64,000 nt of DNA, taken from NCBI GenBank assembly GCA_963920665.1, contig OY987266.1, positions 16,559,001 through 16,623,000 of the forward strand, given 5' to 3'. Every line of letters starts with the position of its first letter. Position 1 is the first letter of the stretch. Both the position numbers and the translations under genes were made by a program. The notes under the pieces are model-generated. The model made no database searches, was not told where the DNA came from, and saw only the letters and a program-made list of their open reading frames with translations. Source of the stretch: Straminergon stramineum. Lineage: Eukaryota; Streptophyta; Bryopsida; Hypnales; Calliergonaceae. Positions 10,900-20,640 of this stretch are shown one piece after another.

Positions 10900-12560
10900 G
10901 TTGAAAATATCCCAAAAGAGTGTTTACATTGTGTTTAGAAGAAGTCCCTACAAATATGATTTATTAGTCCTAAAAGTCTAAGAAGTGCCTTAAACACTTC
11001 CAATTATAGTTTCCCATGTCCCAAATAGGGGTTTGGTATAATTTAGGCCTTGTTGGCAAAGATAGTTTAGAACACCTAATTTGGGTCATAGTGACTAAAC
11101 CTTTGGGTGATAGTGATAGAGATTTAGATTATAGAAATAAAGGGGTCATGGTGAAAATTGGTTCCCTAAGTCCTAGAAACACATTTGGATGACCCACATA
11201 GAGGTCATCATCCAATTTGCAAAGAATTGGAAAAGTCATTTTTTACTCCTTGTACATAAAATCCACAAGTTTAAAAATTATGCAATTGAAAGGATGGAGA
11301 GAGGTGTTTTTTAGTCAACCCCAATTACTGGAATTGGGAAATTCATAGAAATTATTCAAGTAGTAATAAAATCCCACTAAAAATTAGGATAGTGTATTTT
11401 AGCATAAATAAGCACACAAACAAATTTCAAGACATTTTGACATTGACAAGTATTAGAATTGGCGGCGACAATGACTTTTAATGGAATTCTAAAATCTTTG
11501 ATGAGTTGACCAATTTTCCAAGAACACACGATGTCCAAATGAAGTCAAACTCAACTTTTTTCTTACTTTCTTGAACCTCTTAAACAACCATGGCTAGTCA
11601 ACACTTTGAGAGGTGTCAAACTCCTAGTTTTGTTTTTTTCATCTTTTTCACCAGTTTCCAAATTGTTCACTTTCACTTGCAAAATGGGTCAAGAGTTGGT
11701 GGTATGAAGTCCTGCAATCAAATTTGGGTCTTCCAAAGATAGGGGCATAATCCGTTTGGCATTTAGAGCATTTCTTCAAAAGTTAGAGTGGTCACAATAG
11801 TAGGGTTGAATTTTAAAAGTTGATTTTTAGTTTTTTCCTAGGAGTAGTTTGTAAGTAATTTGAGGGGGGAGGAGGCTTTGGAAATCCATAAAAGCCCTCC
11901 CCTTCTCTTACTTTGCACCCCCTTTTTTTCATTTGAAGATTTTTTTTGTTTTCGTGCTTGGCCAACTCATGGCCATGTTGTTGGATTTTTTGGTGATTGG
12001 CCCAAAACCTCTTTGCTTTCTTGCATTTGGAGCATTTTTTCTTTGCTTTTGAAGCTCTTTTGTGGTTGGAGCTTTATACAAAGGACATGGGGGTTCCTTT
12101 GTTGTAGCTTTCTTTCTTGTTAATGAATTTAAGTGTTTGAGGTAACCATTGTGGTTGCTTTCTTGAGTTCTTGAAGTCTTCTCGTACTAACCTTCCTACC
12201 AAACTTCTTTGTGAGGGATTTTGCAACACCTTATTGAAGGAAATTCCCTTAAAATTTTAGAGTATAGAGTTCTTGTTGTTTGGAGGTTGTATCACAAAAT
12301 ACTAGCCATTCTGTAATGAGCTTTTCATGTAGGATTTTGCAACATTTTGTTGAAGAAAATCCCCCTAAAGCCTAGACGAAGAGAATTGATAGTTTCTTTG
12401 TGTTATTTTATGTTATTTGGAAAGTTGGGTGGGAACCAACTTTCTAAGTTGATGGGTCATAGTTTACTGTTGCTTTTAGTTTGTACTAACTTGTACAATG
12501 AAGCCATCACTTGGAACTAATTTCCATAAGCCTTGATTTGGAGATAAAACCCCAAACGGT
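10900..12560 (+). repeat. Family A repeat, strongly diverged forward copy
   Basis: Recognisable family A phrases appear in the same order as in the copy at 13519: gggaaattcatagaaatt, aaaatcccactaaaaatta, caagacattttgac, gttggtggtatgaag, ataatccgtttggcatttag. Near 11880-12060 the start of the B segment follows (tctcttactttgcaccc, ttggattttttggtgattgg). Boundaries are approximate, and this looks the oldest copy in the window. Confidence 0.5.
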
Positions 12561-13518
12561 GAAGCTTCATCTGTAAGACAAATTTTTAGCATTATTTTTT
12601 TCAAGTGGATTTGCCACAAATAAGCTAAAAAATTCTTGTGTATTGTGCTAGGTTTAAAATAAGGTTTAAAATAAAAAAATCTAAATAATACCTAGAAGGG
12701 ATTATCTAGCACTTGAACTAGCGTTCAGTCCCAAGTAGCCAATCTAGGATGTGAGGTACTAGCAAGCCAGCTTAGTATGCGAGTCTAGTAGTTGGGTGGT
12801 AGTAGTTAGTACCAATCCAGTCATGAAGTAGATTGCTAGAGTGACAGGGAAACCAAATTCCTCACATACATACATTAAAAAAAGAAAAATAGTGGGATGA
12901 TGCCATTAGGCCCCAACTTTTGATTTTTATGAGAAAATTGGAACACCCAATGCAAAGGTCTTGAAGGAAGACAAACTATTAGAAGATTGAATTTTGAAAG
13001 TTAAAAGAGCAATAGAATGAGCTAGAGGTCAATGATTGTTGAGTCAAATTGACAAAATTTAGGCAATTGAACCAAAGATAAAATCACTCCAAAATTCATA
13101 GTCGTGAAGTAGGGGGAAGTTGCATATTGACCTACTAATTGATCCCAACAAATAAATTCTAGTGATTGGTTTCAAAATTGAGTTAACCAACTAGCTCAAA
13201 TCATCTACATTGAATAGGGGTATTAAGGGGACCCATACTTAATAATTTACATTTCACACTATAAAAATATATTTTTTTATTGTACATCAGTAGTTATTGA
13301 AGTATTTGGAGGATGTACATTATGTTTCAAACATCTATAGTTTTCTACAATTAGTCCTTTTAATTTTTTGGCCCCCTGGATACCTCTATTCAATGTAGTC
13401 AAACTAATTGAATTAAAAGTTAACCCTCATTGTGGTGCTCGTTATCGGGTGCTCTTAGGTTCCGTATGCTGGATCACAGTTTCAACACATCACTTTGCTT
13501 CAAAACCCTTGAGGAAAC
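12561..13518. other. Intergenic, nothing recognised
   Basis: AT-rich DNA between two family A copies, without a credible frame or an end structure that I can see. Confidence 0.4.
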
Positions 13519-14802
13519 TCTGAGACCCCAATTCGTCACCAGGGATTCACTCTTTTTCTTTTTTTTCATATTTTTTCATTTTAAATGCACTTTTATATAC
13601 AAAAGCCCCCCAAAGAGTGTAGAACCAAAATAAGAATGTCACATTTGAATATAGTATTTGGACTAGTTTTAGAATATTATAGCTAGAATGGCCCAAACAC
13701 GAGTTGTAAATAGGTTAAGACCCAACTAATCGTGGCAAATTAGTCAATTGCAAGTGATGGGTGTATCAGGCTCAAAACCCCACATGGAGAGCACATCTCT
13801 AGGCTAGAATTGGTTGAGGGAACCCTAGTGAGGCATCTAGGTCAGTTCTTGGAGATAGGTTCTAGTTTCCCCATTTCATCAACGAAATAGCGGAACTCCA
13901 ATTGTTAGCTTGCAGATGTGGAAAATACCAAGACGGGATCGTGGAAGAATCCCAGGTCCAAGGAGGGTGACTTGGGGTAAAAAACCATGCTTGGAGACCA
14001 ACAGTGAAGTCGGTTCGCCAAGATTCCCCCGGTGTGGAAGATTCCTTGGCCACCAATAATTAAACGAGGGGGTGGATTTTGTCCCCCCTAGGCCAATGTG
14101 TAGAGTCAAAATATGAGCCTACACATGTGTCATGGGATCCCATGGGAAGGTCTACAAAAAATTTCATAATTTTTTGATAGTCAGAAAATGTCTTTCTATA
14201 CAGTCAACTATCCAAACCTGTGATGGGAAATTCCTAGAAATTCCCCAAGTGGCGGTAAATTCCCACTAAGAATTATTATAACTTCTTTTATATTAATAAG
14301 CTACCCCGACAAGTTTCAAGACATTCTAATAGTCAGAAGTGCCCAAACCTGCGAAATTCCCCGACAATTAAGGGAATTTAAAGTCCATGATGGAGTTGAA
14401 TGGCGGAGTGGGAGCATACACAAGTGGAATGGGGCGCAAAATAGGTCTTTTCTCATTCCCCCGTACCTACTTAGGAGCCTAGGCTAGTTACTTTTGCTAG
14501 GAAAGTCAACCTCCCAAAGTTGGAATTTTTCCTAGTTTTGGTGTGAAGTTGGCACTAGGTTTCATTGCGATTTTGAAGATAGAAAAGGGGGAGAGGAGTT
14601 TTAGAGGACTAAAAATGGCCTTGTGAAGTCAATGGCACAATCCGTTTGCGATTTGGAGTTAATCTCCAAAAGTTAGTTTAGCGGGCAACATAGGATGAAA
14701 ACCTTGAGTTTAGATGAAAATCCACGAACATAAGGTTAACTTAGATGAACGAGAGGAGGTGGGTGACCGTGAAAGATTATAAAAGGAAATCCTTTCTCCT
14801 CT

Positions 14803-16477
14803 TGTAGATAACCGAGTAGGATGACCACTGTATTAATTTTTGAGATATTTTTAGTAAAATGTGACGGTTTTGGGTGTTATTTGGTGTTTTGTGTTGTCCA
14901 AATAGGATGTTAGTCACTGATTTTATTCCAATTGGGGTTGTTTGATTGTCTAATGGGAGGATTGAGGTTTAAATTCCTAGTTAAGATTCCAATTAGGTGG
15001 TTAGTGATTGAGTGTCTGGCATGTCAGCCGAATTGGATGATGGCAGTCTAACGAATGGGATCCAAATGGGTGGCTGTGGTGAGGTGGTTGTCAGCCGAGT
15101 TGGTAACTGTCTGGCATTGTCTCTTAAGTCCAATTTGTTTGCATTTTTCTTTTACCGGCTGTTGAGTGAATTCCAGTGCGTGTCCCAGTCAGTCAGGCTG
15201 TGTATTTGTTTTTTTTGAATTTGTGTGTGATTGCCTAGTTGGGTGTTCTGTTTGTGTTGGTCCGAGTTGGATCAGAGTGATGATATGTCTAAGTCTGTGT
15301 CCTAGTTGGGATGTATGTGTGCCAGTGTGTGGCGCTGGTGTGTTAATGTGCAGAAGCATGGAAGTTTTAATTGGAATTATCCAAGTTGGAGATTGAATTG
15401 AAGAAGTATTTGTTAAATGTTAAATTTGAGAAAGTCTGTGCTGAAAAGATGAATATCATGTTGAGAGCAAAAATTGTGAAACATGCTTGGTTGAAACAGT
15501 GAAGAATTATTAAAGCCTAGTTGGAATGTCAAGAGTATTGGAAATTAGATTCCAATTAGGAAGGCAATTAGAGTATAAATGATAATTTGCAAGATTAGTT
15601 GTGAGAATGTGTTGGATGAACAACTTGCATAACTGATGTTAAAAGTGTAAATGGTGATTTACTCACCAATTTGGTGTTATAATAAATTTTATTCAGGCCA
15701 AATTGTAGTTCTGTATGTATGTGATCTGTTTGCATGTATGGAGTTTAATTCCAATTTGGTGCTGATGTTTGAAAGTTGTGTTTGTCGAGTCAGGAGCATG
15801 GTCTGACAAGTGGAAGAATTTGAGTGGAATATTTTAACGATTGTATGTGTTTATTATTTTTATCCAAATTGGTAGTTGTGTAAGAGTTATTTAGATGATT
15901 AAAAATCGATTTGGAGAGTTCAGTGAGTGGGAAGCTGTGGGAAGTTAATTCCAAGTAGGGTCTGAATTAGAAGTGGAACAGTGTGGTTGAGTAATTAGTT
16001 CCAAGTTGGTGGAAGAAGATTCCCTGGTAGTTGAGAAGTCTGACATGACCCATTTGGTACTTGAAAGCTGAGAAGACCTATTCGGGAAGAAGCAAGGCTT
16101 TGGCAAGCAACAGTGTTGACAAGTCTGATTTGGAAAAGCTTAAAGGATTAAAGAATAAAGAATTCCAAGTGGGAATAAAAGTTATAAAGATAGTCAAAAG
16201 AAAAAGCTTAATTAAAGAATTAATAAACTGGGAGCTTTATCTAACCCTTGTGGCCTTTAAGAGTGGAGTGGCAAATCTAGTAATTAGTCATATCGCGTGA
16301 GGAAAAACATTTGTTTATGTGGTTAAAGAACATATTTCCTATATTATTCTACAATTGCAATGACCTAATAAGAGTCCATTAGAAGTAATCCTATTTAACT
16401 AGCCTCCCTAGGAACGAACTTTTACTATTAGCCTTGGGTTTGTTTAATTTAAAACTTAGTACCAAAGCTTATCTACA
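14803..16477. mobile_element. Solo LTR (1675 bp) nested in family A copy 1
   Basis: The element begins TGTAGATAA and ends TTATCTACA, that is TG...CA with an inverted terminal repeat of 9 bp. It is flanked by CCTCT at 14798-14802 and CCTCT at 16478-16482. The uninterrupted target is visible in other family A copies, for example around 29130 (reverse complement ccttctcctctctcaccacc). These are the marks of LTR-retrotransposon integration followed by LTR-LTR recombination. The interior repeats ccaattgg and ccaagttgg words. No coding domain is present. Confidence 0.88.
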
Positions 16478-17518
16478 CCTCTCTCACCACACCTTAATTG
16501 TGTATTTGAGTCCGTTGGGTCCAATTTATGTTGAAAATTGTGGCATTTTAGCCACAAGCCTTACAATGGTGTTTTTTGGGCACTTTTGGGCCATTGTTGT
16601 TTTTTGAGCTTGCAAGGTCTTTGTGGATCCCCTACCTTTTTGAGTGAGCGTAGTTCTAACTCTTCCGAGCTTGAGCTTGGAAGCTTTGCTAACTTACCAT
16701 ATTACTAGAATTTGTGTGTGGTTACCCTTGAGAGACCCTTTGGGTCACTCTCCTTGCTTTGTTGTGTACTAACCCTAGAGCAACCCCCCATATGACTGAT
16801 GATGCCACTTGGGGGGGCCTTTATTTCAAGTCATTTATGTACTAACCTAGGTCACTATCCCTTTGAGTGTCAAAAATCCCTCCCTCTTCTTTTATCTTTG
16901 TTCTTAACCTTAACGTGGTATCCATGAGAGATACGAGGGTGTGAGGGTAGTGGGTCCCACCCGTACGGTGAAGCTTTGAACCCGTGTAGGGTAAAGAGGT
17001 CCTAGTGGTGTGTGAAAAGAGGGAACGACGGCGAAGCTTTGAACCCCCATGGGATAAAAAGTCCGAGTAGTGCATTAAAACCACCTCATGGAAGAACCAT
17101 GAGACCATGTGGTCCCCCTCCCCACAAGGTTTAGTTCCCAAAACACATTGGGAATAAACCAAGGTTTGGGCCCCCAAAATAGGAATTAGAGGTCAAAGTC
17201 AAGCACGGAGAGTAATTAGGAGAGAATAGTGAGGGCTTCACCTTGTGAATGTAGTTCACCTCCTCTAACCATAGGCATGGTTCTTCAAACCCTTCTTAGA
17301 AATTAGCAAAAAATTAGCAAAAGGGAGAAGTTAACCCCAGCTCTAGTCCATTACAACCCCAATCCAAATAGCCCCAATCCAACATTCCCCCCCATACCCA
17401 AAAAGGGCAGGGCAGGGGCGGGACATCGGGCTACCAGTAGCCGGGGAGCCTTGGGCGCTAGATCGGCGGGCCAACACCCGGGCACCGGTTGCAAATACCA
17501 AGGGCCTTGGGCACCGGC

Positions 17519-17690
17519 CTAGGCGGGTGGGTCATTTCAGTGGGGAAGGAGAGGGGTTTGTCTAGGCGGGTGGGTCATTTCGGTGGAGAGGAGAGAGGTC
17601 TATCCATGCGGGTGGGTTATTTCAGTGGGGAGAAGAAAAGGGTCTGCCTAGGGTTGTGGGGGAGGGGAGAGGTTGTCCAGGGGTGAAGGA
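17519..17690 (+). repeat. G-rich minisatellite in family A copy 1, period about 43 bp
   Basis: Three to four imperfect units, such as ggcgggtgggtcatttc followed by gtggggaaggagagggg. Unit starts are at about 17521, 17564 and 17608. It sits between the B segment and the conserved leader, the place that holds different G-rich arrays in the other copies. Confidence 0.75.
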
Positions 17691-18208
17691 TAGAGAGTGG
17701 TGGCCCGGAGATTAAGATAAGAGAGAAGAGGAGGCCAACAAGAGCATTTAGTTGTACTAAACAAACTATCGGGGCGGGGATTCCAACTCCCCGTCTCCCA
17801 TAAACATCACTAAAGCAACAAGCAAGTGGCCGCAAGAATGAGGGTGTGACAAGAGGGAGGACAATTTGAAGGTTAGGAATGGAAGTAGATAAGATAGGAG
17901 GGTAAATCCTCAGGGCTTACTTAAGCTCTTAGATTAGATTTTAGGTGATCACCACAAGATTAAGTGTGATACGTAAGTAGAGGACATAAGACGTAGGACG
18001 TAAAAAGTAGCTCAACCTTGGAGGATGGTATGATACGCCCTTGAGATTGGCTTGGTAGGTAGGAGCGGAGGGTAGTTGGGCCACATTAGAATGAGGGAGG
18101 AGAGGAAAGAAAGGAAAAAAGAAATCGGATAAAATCAACAATTAAATCCTTGTACCAAATTATTTTATGATTAGAACAGTGGTTTGTTATCTCACGGCAC
18201 GGGAGTTC

Positions 18209-18268
18209 ATGGCAAAGGAGGTAGAGCTTCCGGGGGGTGCGATCAACGACCCAAGTTCCGAGGTATGA
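18209..18268 (+). other. Conserved 20-codon frame or first exon in family A copy 1
   Basis: ATG to TGA encodes MAKEVELPGGAINDPSSEV. Frames of identical length occur at the same relative place in copies at 27167-27108 (minus) and 55768-55827. All three start Met-Ala, end Ser-Ser-(Glu/Lys)-Val and finish GTATGA. That sequence is also a good splice donor (GAG|GTATGA here, AAG|GTATGA in the others), so this may be a captured or element-borne first exon rather than a 19-aa peptide gene. An upstream leader is also conserved. Function unknown. Confidence 0.45.
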
Positions 18269-18305
18269 GTTTACCCTTTCCAACCTTTCCCTAGGCCTCT
18301 AAGTA

Positions 18306-18560
18306 AAGGCCATATTCGTTATATTGAGACTTTTTGCAGATTTTGAGACAGAATGCTAGTTATTGGAAAATTCATTTAAAAAAATAGTAATTGAAACTAA
18401 AAATAAATAATGCTCAAATAGTGATCCTATAATAAAATTCTAAAAGTTGGTGTTGTTATCTATTTATAAAAAAATAATAGTAAAGAAATAAAAAGGTTTA
18501 TCCTCAAGTCGAGGATAAAATTGAGATTGCGAAAGGTCTCAATATAACAAATATGGCCTT
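18306..18560. mobile_element. 255-bp inverted-repeat element (MITE-like)
   Basis: The left end AAGGCCATATTCGTTATATT and the inverted right end AAGGCCATATTTGTTATATT match over roughly 35 bp and continue as GAGAC(C/T)TTT. The element interrupts family A sequence that is continuous in the copy near 27060-27100. AGTA flanks both sides (18302-18305 and 18561-18564), a possible 4-bp duplication. No ORF. I cannot assign the superfamily. Confidence 0.75.
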
Positions 18561-19385
18561 AGTAGTAGTTAGTAGCTTGGCCGAGGCCTACCCCTAGATC
18601 AGACCCGTAGGACCGTAGGTCAGGTCATTTCCAAGGACATAAGCTTAAAGAAGGAGGTTGTGGCTTTCCAAAACCCTAAGGCACACCCAAATCGGGTGAA
18701 AATTGAGGAAGTTATTGCCGGATGAAGTTTAGGGTCAAATTGGATAAAGAATAAATAAATTCCGAATTTGACAGAGAGCTAAGTAAGTCAGGAGGAGGCT
18801 ACCAATTAGGGTCTAGGGCCAAAAAGAAAAGCTAATTCCAAAGTATTGGTTAAGAAAAATTAGCAGATGAAGTTTAGGTAAGGCTTGGATGAAAATTCAG
18901 TAGAAATCTCCGATCAGGGCCCAACTCCAGATATGGGTAGAAGCAATTCTTGTGAATCATTACTCAAAATTTTGGATCTTTCTGAATTGGAGAACTAGGT
19001 GCAATTGATGGATGAAGTTTGAGGAACTAAGTAGCAGTCTAATTTCATCCACCCATAACTTTGGCTATGAAGGTCGGATTGGGTCGAGTCTTACCTTTTT
19101 AGAAACAGCACAAGATGAACTAGAGGTTTCCTACAATAGTTTTTCCCTGGCTTAGGCTCCATCCAAATCATCCAATGGGCCCTCCATCTGGTTGGCCCAA
19201 AACATTGGAAGTAGCTTAAGCAAATCTTGCAAATTTAGGGTCACTTAGGCACTTAGTAAAAAGATCCATTGCTTGGAAGGCACAATGGAACACGCTTAGA
19301 CCCCCAAAGATAGGAGTCACTTAACCAAAACCTAGAACCTGGTTGTGTTCACGAATTACCAAGGGTGGGTAATTTGGTACTCACA

Positions 19386-20284
19386 AAAGCTCTCAAGCTT
19401 TGGATACATATTTCAAGCTTACAAGTAAGTTATGAAGTTCAAGCTTCCACAAGTTCACATGTAATAGTATATTCTCACTTGGCGCTAGAGGGGGTAGTAG
19501 AGGGTACTTATAGAAACATGCAACAAGATTCCACATTAGTTGTGTTTTAGAAACGCCAAACTTACGTGGACGCTTTGTTGATAGATTGAAAGAGCAGTTC
19601 TTAACATAGTGCTAGAGGAGTCTTTTCTTTGAATCAAATGGTAAGCGGTGCAATTACATGAAAGTGGAAACATAGATTTTAGACATTTATGATCGATTGT
19701 AATTAAAGAAGTTGTGAGAGGGGGATTAAGTTAAAACTACATTTTAGTATTTAATTACTTGCCGCATGCACAATCTAGCTTAGGTGCATGCGACGACTGT
19801 AGGAAATTAGAAATTGCAAATTGGGTAGACGCAAAGGCATTTAATGAGCGGCTAGAAGCCATCGTGCAACAACATTTTTGATTTTTTGTTGAGAGTATTG
19901 TTTGACGATTGCAACAATGAGAGATCACAAATTTTGGAGGATCAAGTACTATTTAACGATTGCAAGGATGAGCTTTCACAAATTATGGAAGATCAAGTAG
20001 GGTTCAACGATTGCAAATGTTCCATATGGGTGACTATACTACCTAGCTATGACTCACTTCAATTGCATAATTCACATGTGTACAAAATACCTCAATGATT
20101 AAAGGATTGCTGAATGATGTTGCTTCTTTGATTTTCTTCTTTGCAGTTTTTATCCAAGTGTTTTCATTGGGATAAGGAGTAGTAATATTACCTAGCCTCT
20201 GAACAGGGTGTGTATATCCTCAACAAAGATATTAGTTCAGTGACTTCAGTCGAATCGTGTAGCAACTTAATAATTGCAATACGT
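19386..20284. other. Spacer with a small repeat-bearing ORF
   Basis: The only structure seen is the 51-bp tandem repeat ORF at 19886-20098. The rest is unrecognised. Confidence 0.4.
19886..20098 (+). CDS. Hypothetical 70-aa ORF with 17-aa tandem repeats
   Basis: The frame contains a 51-bp unit repeated about 2.3 times (starts at 19904, 19955 and 20006) in register with the codons. This gives 17-residue repeats, LFDDCNNERSQILEDQV, then LFNDCKDELSQIMEDQV, then GFNDCK. Substitutions between units mostly keep the acidic, Cys-containing pattern. No family is recognised and the ORF ends soon after the repeats. It may be a real small protein, a relic, or chance readthrough of a minisatellite whose period is a multiple of three. 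Confidence 0.25.
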   Translation: MLRVLFDDCNNERSQILEDQVLFNDCKDELSQIMEDQVGFNDCKCSIWVTILPSYDSLQLHNSHVYKIPQ

Positions 20285-20640
20285 TGTTGCATTGTATATG
20301 CATTCATTATGTAAAAATACATAAATGTTTGTTAAATTGGAGGATTTTTTTTTCTAAAGTCTCAAGAAACAATAGGAGTTATACTCCACTTAAATTCTTT
20401 TTTTTACCTCTATTTGACAAACATTTGAATTTAGTTCTTTGATTTCTATACTTTAAGATGTTTTAGTATTTTAGTTTACGTGTTTGAAGTTGTAAAAACA
20501 AAAGGTAAAACTTGTTTTACCTTTTTTTGGTTGTTTTTAATGGATTAGAAGTCCACAAAGATGATATGGATAGACTTATGAAGGATAGGAGGTGGCCCAT
20601 GTGACATTTTAGTGGCCAAATTCCACTAGCTTAGTGTGAG
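20285..20640 (+). mobile_element. 5' part of an LTR related to the solo LTR at 25538
   Basis: Beginning TGTTGCATTGTATATGCATTC, this stretch closely matches the reverse complement of 26938-26570. Shared phrases include catttgtttgttaaattggag, the ttttacctctatttgacaaac block and agtggccaaa-ttccacta. Similarity stops near 20640, so the copy is truncated or diverged there. Confidence 0.65.

Larger units (their letters stand above)
13519..19385 (+). mobile_element. Family A element, forward copy 1, carrying two nested insertions
   Basis: The left end is (tc)TGAGACCCCAATTCGTCACC and the right end AATTTGGTACTCACA. Other copies begin TGTGAGCCCCCAATT and end GCTCACA, so the unit has TG...CA termini. 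Removing the nested solo LTR (14803-16477) and the 255-bp inverted-repeat element (18306-18560) leaves about 3.9 kb. Internal order: A segment (13519-14800), B segment (16478-17300, containing ccctagagcaacccccatatg and gtgaagctttgaaccc), a G-rich minisatellite (17519-17690), a leader, the 20-codon frame at 18209, and a tail shared with 24951-25537. No gag, pol or transposase was found. It may be a very long solo LTR or a non-autonomous element. Flanks gaaac and aaagc do not make a clear duplication. Confidence 0.65.

Noticed and set aside
13860..14109. Two overlapping minus-strand ORFs in family A
   Set aside because: Different frames over the same repeat segment, not conserved in copies at 29800 and 53300.
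16842..17177. 111-codon minus-strand ORF in family A
   Set aside because: Not kept as an open frame in the equivalent B segments near 28300-28680, 30410-30720 and 54360-54850.
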